Positions 1 to 8,028 are shown, counted from the stretch's first letter. The stretch is 47,155 bases of DNA from Elusimicrobiota bacterium (GCA_017528425.1 JAFXOV010000058.1:1-47155); one strand, 5' to 3'. A program made the numbers and translations. Notes: a model not told the origin generated them from the sequence alone.

Positions 1-968
1 AACATTACCATTGTTAAACTTTTACCGCTGCCTTGAGTATGCCATATAACACCATTTCTTGAACCGTTACCATCTTTACCTAAAATTCTATCCATGGCTT
101 TTTTTATACCGAAAAACTGTTGGTATCTTGCGATTTTTTTTACATTATTATCGTATAATGTAAACATTTTTATTATTTCAAACAATCTGTTTTTTTCTAA
201 CAGAGAAATAATATTTCTATCTTGTGTTGTCGGTATTCTGTTTTTTACATGAACATTTAATAAATAGTTTAACCAACTATCATCTTTTTCTTTCCATTGA
301 GTAAAATATTCTTTTGCGGTTGCACATGTTCCATATAAAAAATCGTTTGTATTTGTAGATATTTCAAGTTGCACAAATTTAAAGAGTTGTGGTATTTCGT
401 TTGGTTTACAGTTTTGAACTAACTGTTTTATTCCTTCATCAACCGTTATTGCAGACTTTTTACATTCTATTACTACTAAAGGAATACCGTTTACAGTTAT
501 TACAATATCCGGTCTTCTGTGAGTTTTATCAAACTTTTCTACAGAAAATTCGTCTGTAACTCTAAATATATTATTATCTATATTCTGCCAATCAATAAAT
601 TTTAAATCGAAAGATTGTGTTGTGCCGTCAAACAAAGTTTCTTGATAAGATTTCCCATAAAGTAACAAATCATATATTTTTTTTGAAGCACTCATTAAAC
701 CTTGCTCTAAAGACACATCTATATCTTGAATTGCTTTTGTTATATTATTATTTGAAAAATAGAATTCTTCGTTTTTATACTTAAATTTTTGTTTTTTTAA
801 AAATTCCAATAAATCGTTTTTTAAGATAACAGTTGAAAGTCGTTCTCTTTGTTTTTCAGCTTCTTTAGGTGTTAAATAAGAATAACCCAAACTAACTAAC
901 AAATCTATTGCAGGTTGTTGGCTTATCGGTCTTTCATTTAAAATTTTATGATCTAAATTTGTGTTCAT
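1..968 (-). CDS. hsdR: Type I restriction enzyme R subunit, N-terminal part (HsdR, cut by window edge)
   Basis: HsdR is the motor and nuclease subunit of type I restriction enzymes; it cleaves DNA that lacks the host methylation pattern. Only the first 322 residues are in the window; the gene continues past base 1. The N-terminal nuclease domain shows a PD-(D/E)xK arrangement: D154 in RRPD and E168/K170 in IECKK. The Walker A of the translocase follows at residues 310-317 (HTQGSGKS, K316). The start is the ATG at 968, preceded by a GAGG ribosome site 5 nt upstream. It is the last gene seen of the hsd operon and lies 22 bp behind a 51-codon gene. The sequence to the edge is open with no frameshift. 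Identity is secure from the motifs and from hsdM and hsdS in the same operon; completeness cannot be judged. Confidence 0.95.
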   Translation of the reverse strand, partial: MNTNLDHKILNERPISQQPAIDLLVSLGYSYLTPKEAEKQRERLSTVILKNDLLEFLKKQKFKYKNEEFYFSNNNITKAIQDIDVSLEQGLMSASKKIYDLLLYGKSYQETLFDGTTQSFDLKFIDWQNIDNNIFRVTDEFSVEKFDKTHRRPDIVITVNGIPLVVIECKKSAITVDEGIKQLVQNCKPNEIPQLFKFVQLEISTNTNDFLYGTCATAKEYFTQWKEKDDSWLNYLLNVHVKNRIPTTQDRNIISLLEKNRLFEIIKMFTLYDNNVKKIARYQQFFGIKKAMDRILGKDGNGSRNGVIWHTQGSGKSLTMVM

Positions 969-990
969 ATAATCCTCTACCAATATCTTT

Positions 991-1146
991 TTATTTTGAC
1001 TTTTGGTTAGGTTTAGAAGAAACTGGTTTTGTACGAACAAAAGAACTTAAACTATTTGTAATAATATTCTCATCTTTTAGTGTTTCTATCTTTTCACTAG
1101 AATTTGATTTGTTGTTAACAGAGTTTTGATTTTTATTGTTTGACAT
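991..1146 (-). CDS. 51-residue small protein, paralogue of the next upstream small gene
   Basis: A short open frame of 51 residues with a strong ribosome site (AGGAGA, 7 nt before ATG), lying between another small gene and hsdR. The protein is hydrophilic, rich in Asn, Ser and Lys, with no membrane segment, and is probably disordered. Its C-terminal part (residues 32-47, NSLSSFVRTKPVSSKP) closely matches residues 31-45 of the neighbouring 48-residue protein (GSLSQFVKVKPVSKP), so the two are probably tandem paralogues. No family is recognised. The good SD sites, tight spacing and shared motif argue that it is expressed. Function is unknown; its place directly before hsdR suggests a role tied to the restriction complex, which is inference only. 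Confidence 0.65.
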   Translation of the reverse strand: MSNNKNQNSVNNKSNSSEKIETLKDENIITNSLSSFVRTKPVSSKPNQKSK

Positions 1147-1162
1147 AATTCAATCTCCTATT

Positions 1163-1309
1163 TTATTTTGTATTAGGTTTAGATACCGGCTTAACTTTAA
1201 CAAACTGACTTAAACTACCTGTTTTTTTCATTTGTTTAGGTTTTTGTGGTTTAGAATTTACAAATTGAAGCATACTATCTTGTCCTGTAGTGTACTTACT
1301 GTTTGGCAT
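1163..1309 (-). CDS. 48-residue small protein with an internally repeated SxxxFVxxKP motif
   Basis: A 48-residue open frame with a good ribosome site (GAGAGG, 7 nt before ATG). The protein is basic and hydrophilic. It contains two copies of one motif: residues 11-25 (DSMLQFVNSKPQKPK) and residues 31-45 (GSLSQFVKVKPVSKP). The second copy matches the C-terminus of the 51-residue protein encoded just downstream (16-bp gap). Such repetition in three places across two adjacent genes is unlikely to be chance. I know of no named family. It is most simply read as a linear binding motif presented twice by this protein and once by its neighbour, with the partner unknown. Confidence 0.65.
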   Translation of the reverse strand: MPNSKYTTGQDSMLQFVNSKPQKPKQMKKTGSLSQFVKVKPVSKPNTK

Positions 1310-1311
1310 AA

Positions 1312-1440
1312 TTAATCCTCTCTTTTATTATTTGTATCTTTTAGATTAGCATCTTTATATTGTAAACATTTCATATCTTTGTTTTCACATAAAATTGTTT
1401 CTTGAACTATTTCTTTATTTTTTTTGTTTACATTTTTCAT
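1312..1440 (-). CDS. Possible 42-residue small protein overlapping its upstream neighbour
   Basis: A 42-codon frame opens inside the last 26 bp of the upstream membrane-protein gene and closes 2 bp before the ATG of the 48-residue gene, whose ribosome site lies inside its last codons. This geometry suits translational coupling. The product is Lys/Asn-rich, has two Cys (residues 18 and 25) and no membrane segment. It shows no similarity to the two small proteins that follow. There is no clear SD of its own, so it could be a chance frame; the start could also be the internal ATG at codon 23. Confidence is low to moderate. Confidence 0.35.
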   Translation of the reverse strand: MKNVNKKNKEIVQETILCENKDMKCLQYKDANLKDTNNKRED

Positions 1441-1852
1441 TACAAAAATACATTCTGTAATTAAACATCGTTAAAGATAAAACAAATGTTAACAATATAG
1501 CTAATATAAAAAATACTTTAGAAATCTTATCTAAAAAATCTGCTAACTTTGTATCAACTGGTTTATCTTCTATTGAACTTTTCAATATATCATTATTAAC
1601 TTCAAAAATATATAAACAAATTATAATTGTAATTAAGAATAAAATAATTGAAAACAACCAAAGGAAAAATTGAGTTAAATTATTTATTCTAGAGAAAGAA
1701 AAAGTAATTAATAAACCAATTCCTGCACTGGATAAATATAATAATTGCTTATCTATTTCCATACAATTATTTGCCAATGCAGAATATGCTGCACTTAAAT
1801 AGCAATTTTGTTTTTCTTGTGCATCTGTTGTTTCTTCTTTTTTATCTTCCAT
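1415..1852 (-). CDS. Small three-helix membrane protein of the hsd operon
   Basis: A 145-residue protein with a short charged N-terminus rich in Glu and Lys and three predicted membrane segments at about residues 38-54, 62-84 and 113-132. A charged loop with several Asp and Lys lies between the second and third. The C-terminus is basic (KCKQKK). The start at 1852 has a GGGAG ribosome site and follows the hsdS stop by only 2 bp, so it is part of the operon. I do not recognise a family. Small membrane proteins are not core parts of type I restriction systems, so this is an accessory gene. A role in anchoring the complex or in a membrane-acting defence response is possible but unsupported beyond location. 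Confidence 0.75.
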   Translation of the reverse strand: MEDKKEETTDAQEKQNCYLSAAYSALANNCMEIDKQLLYLSSAGIGLLITFSFSRINNLTQFFLWLFSIILFLITIIICLYIFEVNNDILKSSIEDKPVDTKLADFLDKISKVFFILAILLTFVLSLTMFNYRMYFCNEKCKQKK

Positions 1853-1854
1853 AT

Positions 1855-2994
1855 TTATCTCCCTACTCTTATTTTACCTGTTAAAAGTTTTTGCATAAGA
1901 CCTTTTTTTTGTAATTCCAAATTTGAAAGTTTTTGTTTTAACAAATCTATTTGTTTATCGGCGGTTGATAAAACTTCTGCAATTGCTTTTTGCTCTGTTA
2001 AATTTTGTGGAATATAAATAATTATTTTTTTTATATCTTCACTCGATATATTTGGTTGAGCTCCACCATAAGACATTTTTAAAAATTTATTCTTAAAAGC
2101 AAAAAGATATTGATTAATAAAATTCTGATTAGATTTTAAAGCTCTAATTATACCTACTCTTTGATTCAATAATAATTTTTTATCAGAAGTATTTATAGCC
2201 AATTTTCCAGTAGTAGCACCAGACATAGCAATTAGTAAATCATATTGTTTTATAACAAACTGATTATATTTATAAATATAATCTATTGGTAAACAAACAT
2301 CTTCGTCACTTAAAACAATTTTACCATTAGAAATATTTGAGATTTTTATTAACAATATTCCTTTATCACAAAAATCATTACTTGAAAAAGAAAACCCAGA
2401 AATAAAATCACAAATATCACCTAAATTATATTTCTTCCACTTATCTTTAAAACCTTTCATGCGGATTTTACTTGTTAGAAGTTTTTGCATTAAATATTTT
2501 TTTTGTAATTGTTTTTGTTCAATTAATTTTTTTGTAGTTTCAATTGCCTTATCCCAAAGTTCCAATATCTCAACAATCTTTTCTTGTTCCTTTATCGGTG
2601 GAACTATACACTCAATATTCATTATTGTAGAAGCTGATAAACTTGGCACACCTGAAGCTTCATTGTATCTATACCAATTTATAGTATTAAATAAATAATA
2701 TAAGAATTTAGCAGAAAAACCTTTATTAACAATACTATAAAACAAAGTATCCACTGTCCAAAAAGGAGAATCCATATATCTTGGAATATCAATTGTCCCT
2801 TTTCTCCCTATCAAGACAGACGGTTTATTATAAATATACTTATTAGCAAATCCTATTATTCCACCTGAGCCCAATATTGGATATTTGCCATTCTTATCTT
2901 CAACTTCATGTTGTGATTTACCATGACAAATTGTTAAGCATTTTTTTATTTTTAACTTTTGCCAATCTTTTGGTATTTTATTTTTTTGTTTCAT
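1855..2994 (-). CDS. hsdS: Type I restriction-modification specificity subunit, two target-recognition domains
   Basis: HsdS reads the bipartite DNA target and joins the two HsdM and two HsdR copies. This 379-residue protein has the usual two-part layout: TRD1 (about 1-130), a central conserved helix ending near QKLLTSKIR, TRD2 (about 190-310) and a C-terminal helix ending QKLLTGKIR. The two helix ends are near-repeats, as expected for the dimer-like S subunit. I start it at the ATG at 2994 (MKQKNK), which overlaps the preceding SIR2-like gene by 17 bp; an upstream in-frame start at 3012 would add six residues. It is separated from hsdM by three accessory genes, which is unusual. A second, shorter S-like gene opens the operon at 8028, so recognition may involve two different S polypeptides. 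Confidence 0.93.
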   Translation of the reverse strand: MKQKNKIPKDWQKLKIKKCLTICHGKSQHEVEDKNGKYPILGSGGIIGFANKYIYNKPSVLIGRKGTIDIPRYMDSPFWTVDTLFYSIVNKGFSAKFLYYLFNTINWYRYNEASGVPSLSASTIMNIECIVPPIKEQEKIVEILELWDKAIETTKKLIEQKQLQKKYLMQKLLTSKIRMKGFKDKWKKYNLGDICDFISGFSFSSNDFCDKGILLIKISNISNGKIVLSDEDVCLPIDYIYKYNQFVIKQYDLLIAMSGATTGKLAINTSDKKLLLNQRVGIIRALKSNQNFINQYLFAFKNKFLKMSYGGAQPNISSEDIKKIIIYIPQNLTEQKAIAEVLSTADKQIDLLKQKLSNLELQKKGLMQKLLTGKIRVGR

Positions 2995-4021
2995 TAAAAT
3001 TATCCCATACATTAACTGTTTTATAATTATAAAAAGAAATTTTCTTTTTGTTTTTTAAATCATTGTTTTTAGAAATAAACTTTCTAACTTCTTCTTTTTC
3101 TATTTGTTCTTCCGATGAAACAGGAAAGAAAATTTCATTACATTTACTTTCCATTATAGCATCAACAATATGTTCATCATTATTGGAAAATTTTGTACCA
3201 AAAATAACTAATCCTGTTGTACTAGACATTTTTTTTAATCTTCTGAAACAAACATTTAGATATGAATTATGCATAATTTTTGATAGTTTTTGCTCACTGG
3301 TTCCTTCAGATATAAAAACAGGATAAATATTATTTTTTAGATTTTCTAAAGTTTGCTCTTTTAAAGGAATATCCGTTCTAGAAAAAGTATTCTTAATAAT
3401 TAAAGAACCTTTATCGAAAATATGCAATCCCCCATGTAGATATAATATATTTGGTTCTCCTAAAAATTCAACATATTCATCTTCTTTGTTACCATTTGCA
3501 AAACCATCACTTACATCAATACTATTTTCAATAGTTCCTTTTCCTACTAGTTCTAAATATTTCATAGTTACCCAATATAACAATAAATCATAATTTAAAG
3601 TATAAATTCTAGTGTAATCTTTTATAAAATTAATTGCAGATCTGTACTTATGTTCAGTAATATCTGTAGGTAAATTAGGATGATTATTTGTTACAACATC
3701 AACTAAATATTTTTTTAAACTTTTAGAATCTTCTCTAATTTCTTTTATTTCCTTGTAATTATATGCTGATAATATATTGTTAGTATTTTCTAAAGATTTT
3801 ATAACCATTTCAAAATCTGATGTACTAAATATTTGAAAAGCCTTATGCAATGCACTACCTTTTTCTATTATTTCTTTTTCCAATGCACTATTCAATAAAC
3901 TTGTATAGGAAAATCTGTTGCTATCATAAGCCATACTGAAACCATTTCCTAAAAGTAACACTTTATTTTTATAATCTTTTATTTGTTCTAAAACTTCTAA
4001 ATAATTTAGTATTTTTGTCAT
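2978..4021 (-). CDS. SIR2-like protein (DUF4917-type), predicted NAD-binding defence effector
   Basis: A 347-residue soluble protein with the hallmarks of the SIR2-like fold as used in phage defence: a nucleotide-binding LLLGNG loop (GNG at residues 25-27), TLNYD at 141-145 (Asn143), LHGGLH at 195-200 (His196), and a C-terminal IFGTKFSNND segment resembling the G-[YT]-x-F-x-x-D element of these proteins. Asn and His in these positions are the usual NAD-hydrolysing pair. The overall pattern fits DUF4917. It lies 4 bp behind a membrane-protein gene and overlaps hsdS, so it is co-expressed with the restriction system. By analogy with SIR2-domain defence proteins, it may deplete NAD when triggered; that is inference. 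No transporter, signal peptide or extra domain is visible. Confidence 0.72.
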   Translation of the reverse strand: MTKILNYLEVLEQIKDYKNKVLLLGNGFSMAYDSNRFSYTSLLNSALEKEIIEKGSALHKAFQIFSTSDFEMVIKSLENTNNILSAYNYKEIKEIREDSKSLKKYLVDVVTNNHPNLPTDITEHKYRSAINFIKDYTRIYTLNYDLLLYWVTMKYLELVGKGTIENSIDVSDGFANGNKEDEYVEFLGEPNILYLHGGLHIFDKGSLIIKNTFSRTDIPLKEQTLENLKNNIYPVFISEGTSEQKLSKIMHNSYLNVCFRRLKKMSSTTGLVIFGTKFSNNDEHIVDAIMESKCNEIFFPVSSEEQIEKEEVRKFISKNNDLKNKKKISFYNYKTVNVWDNFNETKK

Positions 4022-4025
4022 TTTA

Positions 4026-4808
4026 TTAATTCCTTGGATAAGAAAAAATATGTATTCCTATCTGTTGATCTATCGGAATATCTTTATGTTTTATCTGAAA
4101 TAGTATTTCTTCAATTTTCTCTTTAAATTCATTTATTCCTTTTTCAAAATTACTTAAATAATATCCATATTCTTCTAACAATTTATTTTCATCTTCAACT
4201 GAATACTTTTTCCAATTCTTTGATTTAGTTAAAATTCTATCCATTTCTTTTGCTAATGCTAAACGAATTTTTGAAATATTATCAAATTCAACAAATATCA
4301 AATTATTTCTTTGAATTTCATTTAAATTGTTTGGCATAGGCATTGATAACAAGCACCAAAAATATTGTATATATTTAGCTATATTATATTTTTGAAAGAT
4401 TATCATATTTGAATTAACATAGGCATTTAAACTATTAATTTCGTTCCAATAATCTAAAAACTTTGCATTTGCTCCACCATTTTGATATGTCAAATTGTTA
4501 TGATTCTTTTCATTAGTAGGTTCTTTAAATGGGTTTGCTAAATCATGAGTAAACCAAAACAATACTTTTTCAGCAGACATAAATTTTTTATAAAATTCTA
4601 ATAAAACTTTAATTTCATAACAATAAATTTCTTCTTTTAACCAATTATTTTTTTGTATATTATTTTGTTCTTTTAATAAGTCATTTGCTTTTTTATTTTC
4701 TCTAAATATAAGATATGTTACAACACAATATACAAAAGTAATAATAACAATACTGATTCCACTATTATTATTAAAAAATTTAATTACTTCTGTAATATTA
4801 AAACTCAT
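4026..4808 (-). CDS. Membrane-anchored protein of unknown family, partner of the SIR2-like gene
   Basis: A 260-residue protein with one membrane segment at about residues 16-36, followed at once by a Lys/Asn-rich linker and a mostly helical cytoplasmic part rich in aromatic and charged residues. A coiled-coil-like stretch (about 40-75) follows the membrane helix and another helical, Glu/Lys-rich stretch lies near 205-245. I recognise no family. It is encoded 4 bp before the SIR2-like gene, which suggests the two products act together, perhaps with this one as a membrane tether or sensor. It is not a standard type I restriction gene. The start at 4808 has an AGGAG site but with long (12-nt) spacing. 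Confidence 0.7.
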   Translation of the reverse strand: MSFNITEVIKFFNNNSGISIVIITFVYCVVTYLIFRENKKANDLLKEQNNIQKNNWLKEEIYCYEIKVLLEFYKKFMSAEKVLFWFTHDLANPFKEPTNEKNHNNLTYQNGGANAKFLDYWNEINSLNAYVNSNMIIFQKYNIAKYIQYFWCLLSMPMPNNLNEIQRNNLIFVEFDNISKIRLALAKEMDRILTKSKNWKKYSVEDENKLLEEYGYYLSNFEKGINEFKEKIEEILFQIKHKDIPIDQQIGIHIFSYPRN

Positions 4809-4828
4809 TTTGTTTTATAATCTCCTAT

Positions 4829-5836
4829 CTATTTCTTCAACTTCTTTTGTTTGTTTTCAAGTTTTTTGATAACTTTATCAAAGTCGGACACTATTTTTTG
4901 AGTTCTATTGAATTTATCGTATTCTATTGTCGCTTTTCTATCCGCTTGTTTTTTTGAAACTTTTCCGTTATCTTTTAAAATGTCATATTTTCTGAAAGTT
5001 AAAAATTCATTAACACTTTTAGCAAATTCTTCCATAGAAAAAGCATTCTCTCTTTCAATTAAATCTTCAATATAATCAAAGTAACCTGTAACTGCCCTTT
5101 CAAGCCGTTTAATTTCTTTTTCCTGTAAATAGTTTTTAGCAATAGTAACATCGGATTTTAATATTCTTCCGTCCGGAGAATGTTTCCATGTAGTTAAGCC
5201 CATATTTTGCTTTTTACTATCGGCACTATCATTAATGATTTCTGCTGCAGTTTTGCCTGTAATAGCATAGTGAAATTTATTTTGTATTGTTGCATAAAAT
5301 TCTTGTGTTATTGGAGAGTTTTTATCGTAATCCCAACTACATTCGGCAAAAATATCGGTAATTTGTTGCCAAATTCTTCTTTCGGAAGCCCTTATTGAAC
5401 GAACTCTTTCCAATAATTCTCTAAAATAATCTTTACCGAAAGTTGTTGTTCCTTGTTTTAATCTTTCATCATTAAGAACAAATCCTTTTTGTATATACTC
5501 TTTCAATATTTTTGTAGCCCAAATACGAAATTGTGTTGCTTTTGAAGAGTTTACTCTGTAACCTACGGAAATAATAGCATCAAGATTGTAAAACTTTGTA
5601 ATATAATTTTTCCCATCACTGGCAGTTGCCGAGAATTTCTCGGTAACTGACTTTTCATCAAGTTCGCCTTCTTTAAAAATATTTTTTAAATGAAGGGATA
5701 TATTATCAGAACTACAGCCAAACAATTCCGCCATAGATTTTTGTGTAAGCCAAAGATTTTCATCTTTAACTACAGCTTCTATAGAAACCTTTTCGTCCGG
5801 TGTTGTATATAATAAAAAAGATATTTCGTTAATCAT
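4829..5836 (-). CDS. rhuM: RhuM-family protein
   Basis: A 335-residue protein of the RhuM family, named after a gene of a Salmonella pathogenicity island and often found inside type I restriction operons. The N-terminal part (about 15-60) contains the phrase WLTQKSMAELFGCSSDNIS, which reads as a helix-turn-helix-like segment. The middle contains FYNLDAIISVGYRVNS, a hallmark of the family, and a Lys-rich coiled-coil tail ends the protein. The molecular role of RhuM in restriction operons is not established; DNA binding is the usual guess. The start at 5836 has an AAGGAG site 5 nt upstream and lies 9 bp behind hsdM. Length is normal for the family. Confidence 0.85.
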   Translation of the reverse strand: MINEISFLLYTTPDEKVSIEAVVKDENLWLTQKSMAELFGCSSDNISLHLKNIFKEGELDEKSVTEKFSATASDGKNYITKFYNLDAIISVGYRVNSSKATQFRIWATKILKEYIQKGFVLNDERLKQGTTTFGKDYFRELLERVRSIRASERRIWQQITDIFAECSWDYDKNSPITQEFYATIQNKFHYAITGKTAAEIINDSADSKKQNMGLTTWKHSPDGRILKSDVTIAKNYLQEKEIKRLERAVTGYFDYIEDLIERENAFSMEEFAKSVNEFLTFRKYDILKDNGKVSKKQADRKATIEYDKFNRTQKIVSDFDKVIKKLENKQKKLKK

Positions 5837-5845
5837 ATTTTCTCC

Positions 5846-7405
5846 TTATAAGCCCAATTCTTTTAAATATTTTTTCATTTGTTCGTCAACATCTTTTAAC
5901 TGCTTTTCTATATCATTAATTTCTTTTTTTACCGCTTTAATATCAACTTCTTTTTCTTCTTCAAAAGTATCTACATATCTTGGAATATTCAAATTGTATT
6001 CATTATCTTTTATTTCTGTTATACTTGCCACATGAGCAAATTTTTCAATATCTTTTCTGTTTTTATATGCAGAATATATTTCCGATATGTTTTCTTCTAA
6101 TAATACATTTTGTTTTTTTTCTTTTTTATAATGAGTTTCGCCGGAAGCATCTATAAATAATATATCTTTGTTTTTCCTGTTCTTTTTAAATATTAAAAGT
6201 GCCGCAGGAATACTTGTTCCAAAAAATAAATTTGAAGGTAAACCGATAACAGCATCTAACAAATTATTATCTATAACTTTTTTACGGATTTGCCCTTCAC
6301 TTGCTCCCCTAAATAAAACTCCGTGTGGAGCTACTGCAACTATTGTTCCGTTATTATTTAAACTTGCTATCATGTGAAGTAAAAAAGCCCAATCTCCTTT
6401 TGTTTTAGGTGGAACACCATAAGAAAATCTGTTGAATCTGTCTAAACTTGCTTCCATTTGAAAACTTTTCTTTTTATCTTTATCTGAAGATTCTTCTTCA
6501 CCGCCTGGATTGAAACCTTCTGCCCATTTATCTAAAGAAAATGGCATATTTGCAACTATAACATCAAATTTCATTAAATTACCGTCATCATCTAAATGTT
6601 GTGGATTTGATAATGTATCACCGAGAGCAATTTTGGCATCGCTTATATCATGAATAAACATGTTCATTTTTGACATAGCCCAACTTGAAGCATCTCTTTC
6701 TTGTCCGTATATAGCAACATTTTTTACACCTGCTTTTTTCGCCGTTCTAATTATAAGTGAAGAAGATCCTGCTGTCGGATCATAGACGGACTGCCCCGCT
6801 TTAGGGTTAGCAATTCGTGCCATTAATTCCGCAACACCCATAGGAGTAAAGAAACTGCCGGCTTTTGCCCCTGCTTGTTGTGCAAATTGTCCTATCATAT
6901 ATTCGAAAGCATCACCTAAAACATCACTTGGAACTTGACCTTCTTTAACTTCTATTTGAGAAGGTCTTAAATCTAAAGAATTAAAATCTTCTAACAAATT
7001 TTTTAGAGTAGTTATCTTATCTTTTTGTTCACCTAAATTTGCAGTGCTGTTAAAATCTACACTTCTAAAAATACCCTGTAAATATTGTTGGTTATCGTCT
7101 TCTATTCCTCTTAATGCTTCATTTATTTTTTCACCTATAGTAGATAAATTTTTTTGAGCATATAAAGATTTAAACGAAAACTTTTCTTGTAATTTAAAAG
7201 GTAGTCTTTCTTTTGCTCTTTCAAATCTTTCTTTGTTAGGATACTTTTTCTTTAATTCTTCTATATTTTCTTCATAAATATCACTTAAATATTTAACAAA
7301 AAGTAATGGTAATAAATAATCTTTATAAGTTGATGCCCCTATAATTCCCCTAAAAGTATTTGCTCCGTTCCATAAAACTTGTTCTATATCTGTTCTTGTG
7401 GTCAT
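5846..7405 (-). CDS. hsdM: Type I restriction-modification DNA adenine methyltransferase subunit
   Basis: HsdM transfers a methyl group from S-adenosylmethionine to adenine N6 within the target set by HsdS. The 519-residue protein has the N-terminal helical HsdM domain (about 1-140), the SAM-binding motif I DPTAGSSS at 209-216 and the catalytic motif at 286-289, read here as NMPF rather than the commoner NPPF. The C-terminal tail is coiled-coil-like and Lys/Glu-rich, as expected for contact with HsdS. Its ATG shares one base with the stop of the upstream S-like gene (TAATG), which implies coupled translation. The NMPF variant keeps the Asn and Phe that act on the base, so activity is likely. 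Identity is secure. Confidence 0.95.
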   Translation of the reverse strand: MTTRTDIEQVLWNGANTFRGIIGASTYKDYLLPLLFVKYLSDIYEENIEELKKKYPNKERFERAKERLPFKLQEKFSFKSLYAQKNLSTIGEKINEALRGIEDDNQQYLQGIFRSVDFNSTANLGEQKDKITTLKNLLEDFNSLDLRPSQIEVKEGQVPSDVLGDAFEYMIGQFAQQAGAKAGSFFTPMGVAELMARIANPKAGQSVYDPTAGSSSLIIRTAKKAGVKNVAIYGQERDASSWAMSKMNMFIHDISDAKIALGDTLSNPQHLDDDGNLMKFDVIVANMPFSLDKWAEGFNPGGEEESSDKDKKKSFQMEASLDRFNRFSYGVPPKTKGDWAFLLHMIASLNNNGTIVAVAPHGVLFRGASEGQIRKKVIDNNLLDAVIGLPSNLFFGTSIPAALLIFKKNRKNKDILFIDASGETHYKKEKKQNVLLEENISEIYSAYKNRKDIEKFAHVASITEIKDNEYNLNIPRYVDTFEEEKEVDIKAVKKEINDIEKQLKDVDEQMKKYLKELGL

Positions 7406-8028
7406 TATTTTTCTCCTATTAAATTTTGTAAGAAACTTTTATAAAATTCTTCTTTTTTTTCTATTAAATTCTTATATAATTTTATTTCTTTGTTTAATAA
7501 TTTATAAAACTCTACTATTTCTTTTTGCTTTTCCAAATTTATTACCGGTATATCTATATCGCTAATAGTAGATTGTTTTATTGAATTAACTAACCAAGTA
7601 TCTTCTTTTTTGTATTGTTGCATCTTCTTTGTATTTGAAAATGTATTTAAGAAAATGCTTACATATTCATTAATAACCGGTTCCGATAATATATTACTAC
7701 TTTTATTATTTCGCAATTTTACAAATTGCGAAGGAACTACAATATTTTCTAAATCTTTTGTAACAACGAAAGATTTTAACGGATTTATTAACCTTACAAT
7801 AATATCGTTTTCTTTTGTCAGATATTTTTCATCCATTATATTTTCCGTATAAATTTCATTAAAGAAATCTGTACTTATTGTATTATCTTCTAAAAAAGAT
7901 TTTAAACTTAATACTTTATATTTGCTATAATTAATATTGTTTGATTGTTCAGTAAAATCTACCGCTTTTCTTGAAACTACTAATCCTATTTGAACATCAA
8001 ATAATTCCGAAAGTTTTATATTTTTCAT
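7405..8028 (-). CDS. Single-TRD HsdS-like specificity protein
   Basis: A 207-residue protein with one target-recognition-like domain (about 1-165) and one C-terminal helix (about 168-205, Glu/Lys-rich, ending SFLQNLIGEK), which is half of a normal HsdS. The start is chosen at the ATG at 8028, preceded by AAGGAAA at good spacing; a TTG-initiated frame begins at 8061 but lacks a site. It is the first gene of the operon, 41 nt from the predicted start of transcription, and is coupled to hsdM by a TAATG overlap. Half-S proteins can pair to make a full recognition unit, or compete with the full HsdS. It may therefore give the enzyme a second specificity. It could also be a relic, but the frame is intact. 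Confidence 0.78.
   Translation of the reverse strand: MKNIKLSELFDVQIGLVVSRKAVDFTEQSNNINYSKYKVLSLKSFLEDNTISTDFFNEIYTENIMDEKYLTKENDIIVRLINPLKSFVVTKDLENIVVPSQFVKLRNNKSSNILSEPVINEYVSIFLNTFSNTKKMQQYKKEDTWLVNSIKQSTISDIDIPVINLEKQKEIVEFYKLLNKEIKLYKNLIEKKEEFYKSFLQNLIGEK

Noticed and set aside
1163-1309. QDSMLQF in the 48-residue protein resembles a sliding-clamp binding motif (Q-x-x-M/L-x-x-F)
   Set aside because: Only one of the three motif copies has the Gln, and the match to the bacterial clamp consensus is poor.
6548-6559. NMPF in HsdM read as an inactivated methyltransferase
   Set aside because: The catalytic Asn and the aromatic residue are kept, and the rest of the protein and operon are intact, so loss of activity is not indicated.
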